Made by a program: the position numbers and the translations under genes. A model generated the notes under the pieces. It had not been told where the DNA came from, searched no databases, and worked only from the letters and a program-made list of their open reading frames with translations. From Cymodocea nodosa (lineage: Eukaryota; Streptophyta; Magnoliopsida; Alismatales; Cymodoceaceae), in NCBI GenBank assembly GCA_036874045.1, contig CM072337.1:2604001-2668000 (forward strand): DNA of 64,000 bases. Direction: 5' to 3'. Shown piece by piece: positions 25,322-37,200 of the stretch. Positions within the stretch are counted from its first letter, which is position 1, and the number at the start of each line of letters is the position of its first letter.

Positions 25322-26345
25322 GTTATGGCTTAACTATCCGAAACTTAAGTTATGTTTTTATGCACGTGCAGTTTTGAAGGAACAGCTGTTAGAGGCTTAA
25401 ATGAAAGTTCGATAAGTTACAGTAGTTAACTATCCGAAAATCAGGAGCTCTTTCGGTAAGTTAAATACAAGACTCCGAACACTTGACTTTACACGTGAAC
25501 AACTTAAAATCCTTACGTGACTCAGAGAATAGAACATGAGTGATGAATCGGCAAGTTATGGATGCTTTTCGGTAAGTTATTTTTATAACCATCCGAAAGC
25601 TTGAGATTTCGGAAGGTTATTTATTGAATATCAGACAGAACGGTAACTTACTATATTTAGGTCTGATTATTTAGTAAGTACAGCAGAATACATCCGTTGG
25701 AAGAAAATATGATCGTTGTACATATCAGGTATATATACAAGATACAGACAACGGATTTAGACAGCTTTTTGCTCATATACATACAGAGATATAATATACA
25801 TTGCAGATCAATTACTGATATAGAAGAAAGCTCAAATTTAGTTCAACAAAGAATCGATTGAAAGCTGAATTTACAAGAAGATTCTTAAAGCTCTCCATGT
25901 GCTGAAAGTCTAATCCAAGAAGGATCATTTGGCTCGTGGCTTCAACCTAAAAGCTACATTCAGTTGTTGGTTTGAGTTTCGACCTGAAAACTCAAGAGGT
26001 TGGTTTTCTGGAGTTTATACTTGAAAACTTCTGAGTGTTGGTTTTCTGGAGTTTATACCTGAAAACTTCTGAGTGGTTGGTTCTTGCTTCAATCTGAAAG
26101 CAAGTGTATAAGTGTTGAGACACTTAGTGAAGCCTAAGTGACCCTTGGGGGTGGACTAGCCTAGTTGGTGAACCACCTAAAATTCTCTTGTGTTTCTTAC
26201 CTTTATTTCCGCTGTGCATGATATTGTTATCTGTTTATTACTTGTGCAAACTAATTAATCAAATTAGTTAGTAAAGTGAAAAATAGGCTTTAATTCACAC
26301 TGTTCTCCATTCACCCCCCTCTAGTGAAGCCTATCGATCCTAACA
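25322..26345 (+). repeat. Solo LTR B, second part
   Basis: Resumes the LTR interrupted at 12137 and ends in CGATCCTAACA. It contains further TAACTATCCGAAA motifs, then a region of short inverted repeats such as CTTGCTTCAATCTGAAAGCAAG-like arms near 26090, and the CACCCCCCTCTAGTG end block. It is followed by GAAAA (26346-26350), matching 11263-11267. With the first part the LTR is about 1.9 kb. No internal region remains, so it is a solo LTR formed by LTR-LTR recombination. Confidence 0.9.
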
Positions 26346-26350
26346 GAAAA

Positions 26351-26963
26351 CTGGTAGTGATTAAATGTAGAGGATATGTATGAAATGAAGATACAATATA
26401 AAAGGCATAGAATTATCGTTGATCAAATTATCCTTGCACACAAAACGAAAAATCTTTTCAAGGATCAAACTATCCCTACACATCAAACGAAAAATCTTTT
26501 TAGGGATCAAAAACACCTCTTCGGGGAAAGTCTCTTAGGTGGAAGAAAATTCAGTGAAGCATAAAAAGGTAAGATTTACATCACTAAAGATTTAAAATAT
26601 TAGAAGAAAGAAAATTCAGTGAAGCATAAAAAGACAAGATATTTGTCATTGAAGAATTGTTGAAGAAGAAAGAAGAAGAAGAAGAAGAAAGATCTCAAAC
26701 AGGGAGAAATGTTTTAAATTCTGTAAATTAGTTTTCTCTATTTGTAGTTATGAAATTATTTAGATGATACATGGTATTGAGATATAATTGCATCTACAAT
26801 TTCTGAGGAGAATTGAATTGTATATTGTAATTGAAACCTTGAATAAAAATGATTTTATGAAAATAGTGTCTCGACTTGTTTTTGAGTTTTGAAGTTTCAA
26901 TTATATTCGAAAATATTGAAAAACACAATTCACCCCCCTCTTGTGTAGCCATACGATCCTACA
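26351..26963 (+). repeat. copia 1 3' LTR, second part
   Basis: Starts with CTGGTAGTGATTAAA, the continuation of the sequence cut at 11267, and aligns with 13130-13748 and 24700-25316 of copia 2. It ends ACGATCCTACA at 26963. Confidence 0.9.
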
Positions 26964-28129
26964 CAAAGGTTGATGAAGATCCTTCTAATACAAACAGTCT
27001 TCTATCTAAGACCTCTAGTATTCGAAATCTTTTCCATCAAACTTCTCAATCTTAAGCTTTCTATCATTTGTCATTCTCTTAAACTAAAAAAAACCTTCCA
27101 CTCTAATACTAGTTGTTAGAATTAAAACCAATCGTTCAGTCAACGCACTATGACACGATTCTGAAACACTCACCTCTAAACTCACCGAAACTAGGAAGTG
27201 AAGAGGAAGAAAGAACACTAAAGACACAAGATTTATGTGGTTCAGCAACAGCTTACGTTCATAAAGAGTTGGGGATTCTTCTTTGAGCTTCGACACTATC
27301 AAAACAGCATGTTTTATAACATCATAAAGGTTTATATACTACCCAACCTAGGGTTAATAAACCTTTAATTACACTTGAGCCATTACAATAGAGAGAAATT
27401 CTTCAGAGAAGGAACTCTCAATTTTGGAGCCTTATCTTCCTATCTTTTCGAAATCTACAACACTTCAGATAGTTACAGAGCTTAACTATCCGAAGAAAAG
27501 TCTTCTTTCTTCATTTATTGTAATGGGCGATACTGTAGCAAGTTAATTGTCTAAAGAGATTTGGTCTTTCGGATAGTTACAGACTTAACTGTCCGAAAAC
27601 CCTCTTACGTCTCTCTTAGTCTATTTGAAAGGTTCTACCGTTAACTTTTCGAAAACTGTTTGTCTTTCGGATAATTACTGTCTTAACTATCCGAAAACTC
27701 ACTTAAGTGTCTCTTCAGTCACTTCGAAAGGTTGTAGCTGTAACCTTCTAAAAAACTCATGACTTTCGGATAGTTACTACCTAACTATCCGAAGATCCAC
27801 TTAAGTCACTATCTTTCGGATACTTGGCTTCTTAACTATCTAAACATCTACTTAAGTCACTGTCTTTCAGATACTTAGCTTCATAACTGTCCGAGCATCC
27901 ACTTAAGTGTATTTTAAGTCATTTTGGATAATTACAGCTAGTAACCCTTCGATATCTCTTGACTTTCGGATAGTTAGCACAAAGCCTTCCAACTAAAACG
28001 TTATTTTAGATACTTTGATCTAGTAACATTCTGAAATCATAAATCTACCAAAGACTTACTGCTAACAAGCTTCTGATTGAACCTAGACTTCTTGTAGCAT
28101 ACTACACACCTATACTACTCACCCTAACA
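26964..28129 (-). mobile_element. copia E: 5' LTR and start of gag, minus strand
   Basis: The LTR (27114-28129, 1,016 bp) reads TGTTAGGGTG to TTCTAACA on the minus strand. A degraded initiator-Met primer site follows at 27111-27101 (TAGTATTAGAG, against TGGTATCAGAG). The gag start at 27074-26964 reads KLKIEKFDGKDFEY and IEDCLY, typical of copia gag, with TAG at three places where Trp or Gln is usual. Gag stops at the copia 1 terminus. The LTR start at 28129 lies inside the accessory ORF of gypsy D, so this element inserted there. No matching TSD is in the window because its other end is to the left. Confidence 0.75.
27460..28020. repeat. Inverted-repeat cassettes in copia E LTR
   Basis: At least six near-identical units pair TTCGGATAGTTA with TAACTATCCGAA across short loops, separated by CACTTAAGT-type blocks. 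The same motif pair occurs in LTR B, LTR C and the interior of the Tat-type element. Confidence 0.75.
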
Positions 28130-28562
28130 TGTTGTGGATCAGTATCAATAAACCTTGAAAGTCAAATATTTCTCTAATGTCTATCATCCTTTCAAACTTA
28201 ACTGGTTGAGAATATAACATTGTAAAAGTTTTATAAGTTTGAAACTTTTCATAACTAGATCTGTTTTTAAACCATAATAGTGTGTTATCTTCTAAATTCT
28301 GTTTAGGATTTAGAATTTTCCTGTCATGTGCTTCTAACCTAGGAATTATTTCATCAACAGCTACATTTTCATATCTTTCAGAACTAGTTGAATTTCTATC
28401 AAATTTAGTATAAACATCTAAAATATCTGCAATTGTTGTATCAATCATACTTTGAACTTCATTTGTTTGAATGTCTTCAAACATATCAGCAACTATCATT
28501 TGTGTATCATTATCAACAATCTCAATATGAATATGTATATCAACAACAGGTATTTCTATCAT
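28130..28562 (-). pseudogene. gypsy D accessory ORF fragment
   Basis: Open for about 144 codons. It begins in a hydrophobic/acidic repeat-like stretch (IPVVDIHIHIEIVD), and ends with WFKNRSSYEKF, YSQPVKF, and DIREIFDFQGLL, the same domain block found in the accessory ORFs of gypsy C and copia 1/2. At its upstream end the frame is fused out of phase to integrase codons (see the chimera finding). At its downstream end it is cut by the copia E LTR at 28129. Function unknown. Confidence 0.7.
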
Positions 28563-31300
28563 TGGTTTTTGTAGGAATTACTTCTATTCATTTAAAGACA
28601 TAATTCATACCCAACAATATATAGTTAAATTGATTAGATATAGAAAATGGACCTATAAAATCAATTCCCCACACATCAAAAATTTCAACTTCAATTATAG
28701 GATTTAAAGGCATCATGTTTCTCCTTGATATTCTTCCTATTTGTTGACATCTAAGACAACTCACACAATATTTGTGAACATCTTTAAACAATGTTGGCCA
28801 ATAAAATCTACATTATAAGATTTTGGTAGTAGTTTTTCTTGAACCAAAATGTCTTCCACGTGCTTGGTCATGATAGAAAGATAATATACTTTTATATTCA
28901 ATTTCAAGAAACACCTCCTTATGACTAAATCAGAACATTTCTTAAATAAATACAGGTCTTCCTAATAGTAATATTTCACTCTGGAAAAGAATAATTTCCT
29001 ATATTGTCTATTTCAATCCTTAAGTGTTAAACTTATAACTAGATAATTAACTATGTCTGCATACTAAGACATTATTTCTAATGTCATTAATTGTTCATTA
29101 GGAAAGTAATCCTTAATCTCAATTTTAGTTTTTTCTATTTGTAACCGTGATAAGTGATCAGCTGTTACATTCTCACATTCTTTTTTATCTCTAATTTCTA
29201 ACTCAAATTCTTGCAATAATAATATCCACCGAATTAGTCTAGGCTTAGTCTTTTTTTTTGTTATTAGGTGCTTTAAAGCTAAATGATTTGTGTACACTAT
29301 TACTTTAGCTCCAATTAAATATGATCTAAATTTTTCTAAGGCAAATATAACAACTAATAACTCTTTTTTAGTAGTTGTGTAATTTACCTGAGCTTCATTT
29401 AAGGTTTCGCTTGCATAATAAATTACTCTAGGGGATTTTTTTATTTTCTACTCTAACACAACTCCTACAGCAAAGTTAGATGCATCACACATTAACTCAA
29501 ATAGGTGATTCCAATTAGGTGCTTGTATTATAGGAGTTGTAATTAAGCTAGTTTTCAGCTTAAAGAAAGCTTCCTTACATTTTCCATCAAAGTTAAAGAG
29601 AACATCCTTTAACAAATTAGTCAATGGTCTAGTTATTTTGCTAAAATCTTTAATAAATCTCTTGTAAAATCTTACATGCCCTAAAAATGATTTAATATCT
29701 TTTACTGTTCTAGGTTTTGGTAAATTTAAAATAACTTCTTTTTTGGCTTTATCTACTTCTAGTCTTTTGAAACAAATGCCCTAAGACTATTCCTTGTTTT
29801 ACTATAAAATAATATTTTTTCTAGTTCAAAATCAAATTTTTCTCTACACAACGACTCAACACTAGTTCTGAGTTCTTCAAACATACTTCAAATGAAGTAG
29901 CATATACTATAAAGTCATCCATAAATATTTTTAAAAAATTTTCAATCATTCTAGTAAAAATACCCTACATACACATTTGAAAAGTAGTTAGTGCATCGCA
30001 TAATCCAAATGACATTCTTTTAAAAGCATAAGTTCCACTAGAACACGTGAAAGTTGTTTTCTCTTAATCTTCTAATGCTACTAGAACTTGGTTATATCCT
30101 GAATACCCATCTAAGAAACAAAAATATTCCTAACTTACCAATTTTTCTAACATTTGATCTAAAAATGGTGAAGTGAAATGATCTTTTCTAGTCACCGCAT
30201 TCAACTTCCTATAATTAATATACACTCTCCAGCCTAATTATATTCTTGTTGAAATCAATTCTTTATTTTCATTCCTAATAATAGTTAATCCTAATTTCTT
30301 TGGAACAACATGGATTTGACTAACCCATGAGCTATCAGAAATTGGATATATAATGTCATTATCTAACCATTTTACAATTTCTTTTCTAACTACTTTTTTA
30401 AGGTTTGTATTTAGTCTACATTCAAGAATTCTTACTAGTTTAACATTTTATTCCAAATATATATGATGTCGGCATATAGTTGGACTTAGCCTCTTTATGT
30501 TAGCTATAGTCTAACCTATTACTTCTTTGTATTTATTTACTACTTTTTTTAATTCAAAAATTTGATCGTCTATTAAATCTAATGATATAATTATATGACA
30601 CATCCGATCTTTCTCAATAAATCCATAAGTGATTTTAATTCTAAATGCTAGCCATTAGCCACTAGAGCTCCTAATTTAACATTTTCATCTCTAATATCAA
30701 ATTCATCTTGATCTCCTATAATCTCTATGCTTAAGTCTTTATCTATATTTTCACTTTTTTCAAGATTTTTAGTATTTAATTTTCTATTTAATTCTTCTTA
30801 AATCACATCTTCCAATACATCTCTTTCATCTTTTAGAAAGTTTATACTATGCAAAGATATGTCTAAACTTTCATTTCCTTTTGATTTGAAAATATTTAGT
30901 TGAGTATCTTCATTACCATAGGCTAATGTCATTATTTCACTTTTACAATTTATAATTGCCTCTGAAGTTGCTAGAAATGGCATTCCCAAAATTAAAAATG
31001 TATCATTGTTCTAATTCATAGTCTTTTGGGAATAAAAAACAACAATATCCACAAGATAAATGAATTCTTAACTTTAATCAAGACATCATCTATTTTTCCT
31101 CTAGGGTATCTTATACTTCAATCTACTAATTGAATTATAGTATTAGTAGGATTTAAGCTTTCTAATCCTAAGGATAAAAATATATTACTTGGCATAACAT
31201 TTATACCTGCACCTAAGTCTATTAAGGTTCTTTCCAACATTATATTACCTATTGTGCATGATATAACAGGTGTTCCTAGATTAAATAACTTTTTAGGAAT
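28563..31300 (-). pseudogene. gypsy D pol: protease, RT, RNase H, partial integrase
   Basis: Minus strand. Protease-region ORF at 30989-30798 (GMPFLATSEAIINC, the usual gypsy D/G.PFLATA block). RT is in pieces between about 30600 and 29340; the catalytic block reads FMDDFIVYATSFEVC at about 29935-29890. RNase H at 29297-29064 shows [33 protein letters not shown] and ADHLSRL. Integrase at 28791-28588 shows [17 protein letters not shown] and VWGIDFIGPF, then NYVFK with TGA replacing Trp, and ends at 28563 before the second catalytic Asp. Numerous stops and shifts. It is a relic. Confidence 0.85.
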
Positions 31301-32440
31301 CTAAGGTAGAAATAAAGAATTACTTTGTTACGCTAAAAAGACTTTTTTCAATACCTTCTTTTCTCTCTTCTTAGTACACCAATCCTTAAGGAATTTAACA
31401 GAATGCATCATTTTCTATAATAAGTCTAATAGAGGAATGTTAACTTACACTTTTTCAAATATTTCTCGAATTTTCTCTTGTCTTTCAAGAAATGTTTGTT
31501 GTAATATTTTAAAGTACGAAGCTAATGCTTGTGATTTAAATGATTCATTTTTTAGTCCTAAATTCCCTTCAGATTTTATCTTATCCTTCTCTTTTTTTTG
31601 TTCATTTGCAATTTCATTTTCAAATTCAATTTTCTTTTTATTCATTACTACATCTTCAGATATTATAGGTTCATTTTTTTTTTCAAGATTGTTTTTACTT
31701 ACTTGTGACTCACTTTCTTTTTGAATTCTTGGTGTCACATAGGTTATAGATCTCAACGTTACATATACGCTTTCTACGTTCTCAAAACTTTCATGGTTTT
31801 CTTGCATTTTTGCAAGTGGATTAATTTTCTTAAATCTCATTGCATTTGTACTTTCATTTATCTTCATATTTTATATTTGATACACATTCTCGACTTATAA
31901 TTGTTCATTTATATTAACTTGTTGATCTTGCATGACTTCTAATTTAGTTGTCCGTTCATCAAGTGTATTTAGCTTTCTTTCCAAATCATCTAATCTAATT
32001 TCATTTAATATTTTATCAATTTTCATTGTCATTTTTTCAATTTCATCTACAATATCTATTTTAGGTTCTAAATAACTTTCTTGATAATTAACTTGGTTGA
32101 CTTCTTGTTGATAATATATATATTCTTCTAGTTTGTCTAGGTTTCATTCTAAACTACGTTTAAGTTTATCATACTAATCCCAGATTTCCTTTTTTCTAGG
32201 CATATTATTCATCTTGGGATGATTGTTAGTTTAGTAAACTATAGGTGTTTCATACTCAATCCTATATTAGATATAATTCATCTGTTGTTTATTTAATCTA
32301 GTCATCTGCAATCGTCTTAACTTTAAACAATTAGTAATGTCATGTACTTTTAAATTATAGAATTTACATATGCTAATTACTAGTTTCATAAATCTTTAAG
32401 CATAAACATATGTCATATTCTCAATGGTAAAATCTCCTAA
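31301..32440 (-). pseudogene. gypsy D gag C-terminal region
   Basis: An open 140-codon piece at 31867-31445 is Lys/Glu/Asn-rich and ends QQTFLERQEKIREIFEKV, the spacer between gag and protease of Athila-like polyproteins. Upstream, the same strand at 32420-31870 reads through many stops with CKFYNLKVHDITNC (a possible decayed zinc knuckle) and a coiled-coil-like EIRLDDLERKLNTLDERT. The N-terminal gag domain is not recognisable here. Confidence 0.6.
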
Positions 32441-32492
32441 CACTCTCACTGCTATGAAAATAAATTAATACTACAATTTACAAATTGTTAGT

Positions 32493-32510
32493 TTCCCAAC
32501 AATGATGCTA
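32493..32510 (-). other. Degraded primer binding site (tRNA-Asp type) of gypsy D
   Basis: The plus strand matches the last 18 bases of plant tRNA-Asp at 11 of 18 positions, and all seven mismatches are C-to-T or G-to-A. Its placement next to a sequence resembling the LTR edge at 54537 supports the call. A chance match is possible. Confidence 0.45.
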
Positions 32511-32516
32511 GAAAAA

Positions 32517-34070
32517 TCCTTATTTTATTTTCTTAAGTGTATTTTTTTATAAGTAACAAGTAATTTTCACGAATAAGATATTAAATCTAATTTATTAAAT
32601 TAACTACAAGTACATAGCATCTATTGTATAAGTATGCAATTACAGGTCAAAACTACAGAGAACTATAAAAATCAATTTGCTTAATAAATTTTCATACCTA
32701 AGATATAATGTATATTTACAATATGCTCACTTCATTGATTTACAATTAATTCAATGGATTTACCTCATGGAGTTACTCAACAAGCTCTCAAATAAATTTC
32801 ATTTAAAATTGTAGTTTGCAATAAAATATAGTCATCATTTGGGTGATTCTATATATTATAAACAATATCAATTAAACTCTTAAATGTTAATTTATCTTAC
32901 ATTTATCATTTATTAATTCTAGTATTCAATAAATCCAAATAGTAAATTCTTAAATCAAGCTTTAAGATATTTGTACTAAAATATAATTTTCTATAATTAA
33001 AATTTAATAAACATAAAACATTAAACAATACTTATAATACAAACACAAATGATACAACATAGATTTAATAAGCATAAAACATAGATAATGAGTTTTATTC
33101 ATTCAAATGAGTGAACGATGAAAGGTAAAATTCTTTAATGATAATAAAAAAATTTCTATCACTACATGCGATACAATTATACTACCGAGAACTTAATCAC
33201 TTACTATTAAGTGCTCTTCTATTTATTAGATTGTGAACCTAAACTTTTATATATCGTAGAAATATAAAATTTAAAATATCGACATCATTTGCCATAGCAT
33301 GGATTAAATTATAATAAATGAGAAAAAAGACTCGAAATAATGCATCAAATGATTTTGAATTATTCTATTAAAGATGTATTTGGCATATCTTTAATCTCAC
33401 AATTTAAATTAATATTGCAAAATTAAAAAGATTTTGTTGATAATATTAGGTTTATATTATCCCGTAATTGATGGAATTGCTATTTTAACTTTACATAAAT
33501 TTTTAAAATATATTTTTTGTCACTTTTCTTGTCGTTACTTTTATTTGCAGAAATCCCTTAGGAGTAAATTAAAAGTAATAATACTTAAAATACTTAATAA
33601 AAATTAGTTCAACTCTGCATTTAGTTGAAAATAATTAATTTATATGCTCCAAAGTATAATGTATAAATTAACATAAGTTTCATCTTCTCTACTAGGATAA
33701 CATTCTCAAAAATTAACTCTCAATCTTTCATTTTAGTGTTTAAATAAAAATCAAATGCTTTAAATTCCACTAAGCATTAGTATTTATAGAATGAATATCT
33801 TGATATGTAAATTATATATCAATTATATTACAGAAATCTAGATTTTATAAATTCAATGTATTGACATACAATTTGATATATTGAAATCATGATAGAAATA
33901 TGAAAAGTTTTATTTGATTTTTGGCATACTGTGGATATAAATAATATATTAATTTTATTATAAAATTTTAAATTTTAAAAGATCTGATATATGGGGAAAA
34001 AAATAATATACAAAAATATTTATAGAAATACTGTCATCATACAATTAAACAGATTAAACCGTATTATTAA
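32517..34070 (-). repeat. Probable decayed gypsy LTR, then AT-rich sequence without genes
   Basis: Near 32600-32680 the sequence follows the same skeleton as the Tat-type LTR edge at 54580-54650 (an aagta-c-cagg series: CTACAAGTACAT, ATTGTATAAG, ACAGGTC), but is heavily diverged. From about 32900 to 34070 it is very AT-rich with no ORF and no repeat that I can name. The boundary between LTR relic and gene flank is not visible. Confidence 0.4.
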
Positions 34071-34242
34071 TTAACGTAACGCTCTTGAACGACGACGGTC
34101 GGACTCCAAGCAATCGATGCACCAACACGGTAGGGCCCACCGACGCCAGTTATTAAAAAAAGAAGCAATTTGCGGGCCCACGGTCTCTGGAACAGTGGCA
34201 CTCCACTCCCACCGTATACCCGGAAGACGGAGAAGGGAGAAG

Positions 34243-37200
34243 ATGAAGAAGAGAGTTCTGGTCACCGGGGGCAACGGCTTCATCGGCACGTGGCTGGTCC
34301 GAGCCCTGCTCGCCAGATTCTACTCCGTCTCCGTCACCTACCAGCCCGGCACCTCCGCCACCCACCTTCGCTCCCTTCCTGGCGCGCAGGGCGCCCACAA
34401 CCTCGAGATCCACGAGGCCGACCTCCTCGACTACCCCGCCATAGCGAAGGCCGCCCAGGGATGCTTCGACGGCGTCTTCCACATCGCGTCCCCCTGCTTT
34501 CTCGAGGACCCCAGGGACCCGCAGGTGGAGCTAATCCTCCCCGCCGTGCAGGGGACGCTCAATGTGCTCGAGGCCGCCAGGAAGGCCGGCGCCAAGAGGG
34601 TCGTCGTCACTTCCTCCATCAGTGCCATGGTGCCCTGTCCTGGCTGGGCCGAGCGGTGGCCGGGGAGGGCCGTGGATGAGGACTGCTGGACGGATTTGGA
34701 TTACTGCCGTGCGAGAAAGGTAGAAGTCCATTTCTTTTAGAAATGATCGCATTTTTCCCCTTTTCTTTTGCGATGTCCATGGCATCTTTTTTGTGTATTT
34801 CTTTTGCAATTGGGATCGGTAAAAGTCCCTTTTTCTAAATAACTATCTTCCATTAGTGCCTCCATTAAGACTGTTAAGATAAAAGATATATTTTTAATAT
34901 TTGGTTGTTAGTGTAACAACAATATAGTTGTTATGGTGGCTAATTGTGATGGTATCGATACAAGTAGCCCATTCTAAATTCTTTCTAGTGATTCTCCTTA
35001 TGTCGAGTTGGTTCCGAAGTTGTTGAATGGCAAAAACTACGCAAGCTAGTAGGCGGTGCAAGTAAACCTCTCAATACCAAGAATAAACTGGGGTTTGTGG
35101 ATGGAATTGAGCAGATGTCTAACCCTGCAAAAGATCTGGAGTGGTTCAAGCATTGGTCAAGATGCAATGGTCTTGTCCAGTTGTGGATCGCTAACTCCCT
35201 TCCACTCGAGATTGCTTTGAGTGTGCTGTACATTGACCAAGCTTATGATGTTTGGGCTGAAATCAAAGAACAATTTACCCAAGGTAATAATCCACACCTT
35301 TTCCAGTTGTGGATCGCTAACTCCCTTCCACTCGAGATTGCTTCGAGTGTGCTTTACATTGACCGAGCTTGTGATGTTTGAGCTGAAATCAAAGAACAAT
35401 TTACCCAAGGTAATAATCCACACCTTTTCCAACTTAGACGTGACATTTCCAATCTAAATGAGGATTGCCACATAGTATACCAAAATTAAAAGTCTTTGGG
35501 ATGAAATGTCCGATCTTAATACCCTGAAACTCTGTCTGAAATGGATCAGAAAGAAAAAGTTTTACAGTTTTTGCTAGGTTTAAATGAAACTTACTCTAGT
35601 ACTAGGGGAAATATTTTAATGATGACACGATTCCCTAATATTAGTCAAGCCTGTGCCCTCCTCCTTTGGGAGGAAAAACAGAGGAAGATTAGTTATCTTT
35701 TTAAATAGGTGGACTCATCAGCTATGGCAATTACTAATAAACAAAAAACCATCACCTCGAAAAAAGAATCTCTTGCTAGCAGTGGTAAAAGTAATAAAAG
35801 AAATCATCCTACATGTAGTCATTGTAATAAAGTTGGTCACACGACAGAGAAATGTTTTTGAATATTAAGTTTCCTTCTAGGACATAAGTTGCACAAGGTC
35901 TTTCATGGTCTTGAGAAAGTTTTACAGTTAGCCAACAAAAACAGGTCTAATACAAGGGCTGCAGCTGTTAAGACGCCAACATTTACACAGGGGTAGTATC
36001 AGAAGATCATTAATATGATCTAGTAAAATGACCAAACTCTTGTCAACATTCATTAGGTAATTATTCATTTGATTCTTTATGGCTAATTGAATCAGGAGCA
36101 TCTGAATACATGTGCCATGATAAGTCCTGTATGATCAATCTGAAAGAAACTAATTCATACTTTCTTATTCAATTACCAAATGGAGAAAAGATGCATATAA
36201 AGAATAAGGGGAATGCCAATTTAACTTTTGATGTTTATCTTTAGAATGTTTTGCATGTACCAAAATTTGAAATTAATCTCATATCTGCTAATAGACTTAG
36301 TCATGATTTGAATTGTAAAATCACTTTTCAATTAGATTTTTGTGTGGTTCAATGATTGGACTGGGGAGAGAAATTAATGGAGTATATCTCCTCATTTAAC
36401 ATTCAAATATTTCGTCCAATTCTGTTTTGGGAAATCATGCCAATTATAGTTTATGGCTCACTAGACTTGGACACATCAAATGGTAGAATGAAACATATTT
36501 TTGTTCGTAATAATGACATTGGTAAAATAGACCATAGTGTTTGCCATATGTCAAAAGAAAATAGATCTTCTTTTTCAAATAGCACTACAATTTTTTATGC
36601 TTGTTTTGATTTGGTACATTTTGATATTTGGGAAAAAAATTTGTTCCCAATTTGGATGGTGTTAGCTATTTTATTACATTTGCTGATTTTTAAAGAGCTA
36701 TTTGAGTTTATCTACTTAAAAATAAATCTGATGCTCTACCCATTTTTAGGTGCTTTTGCAAATTAATATAAAGTCAGTTCAATAAAAGTATTAAAATTTT
36801 TAGAATTGATAATGCATGTGAATTCTTTTTTAAAGAATTCAAGACCTTGCTAAATGAAAATGGAATAATTCATCAACGTACTGTCTTTATACACTCTAGC
36901 AAAATGGTATGGTTGAAAGAAAGTACCAACACATTATTCAAATACCCAAAGCCTTAGATTTAAAGTTTTTATGGTTGCTGTGTTCTCACAGTAACATGTT
37001 TAATCAATAGGATTCCCATTTCTGTTCTTGGTAACAAAACACCCTATGAGTTACTTTATAAAAGGATACATAAATATAATTGTTTAAGAAACTTTGAGTG
37101 TTTATGTCATGCGACAAAACTTAATCCTCAAAATATATTTAGCCCAAAGGCTATAAGATGTATTTTTGGGGTATCTGACAGGATGAAAAGCATATAGACT

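Larger units (their letters stand above)
4584..26963 (+). mobile_element. copia 1: Sirevirus-like Ty1/copia element, 5' part outside window, itself split
   Basis: Retained parts are pol from just before RT (4584-6140), a spacer, an accessory ORF (7721 to about 9858), a polypurine region, and a 3' LTR in two pieces (10336-11267 and 26351-26963). It is closely similar to copia 2 throughout. Its LTR is split by LTR B. Its 5' side is separated from the window by gypsy C. The LTR ends in CTACA at 26963 and is followed by caaag, which lies inside the gag of copia E, so copia 1 inserted into copia E. Only the listed segments belong to it; 11268-26345 is later insertions. Confidence 0.85.
28130..32516 (-). 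mobile_element. gypsy D: decayed Athila-like element, minus strand
   Basis: Minus-strand order: degraded tRNA-Asp primer site (32510-32493), gag, protease, RT, RNase H, a truncated integrase, and a fragment of the accessory ORF. The decayed LTR probably lies at 32517 to about 34000. Coding segments resemble gypsy C where they overlap. The integrase is joined directly to the accessory ORF, showing a large internal deletion. The element is interrupted at 28130 by copia E. Confidence 0.8.

Noticed and set aside
34153-34809. Several long ORFs on the minus strand and in other frames over reductase exon 1
   Set aside because: GC-rich exon with few stops in any frame; they are shadows of the Rossmann-fold coding frame and have no domain of their own.
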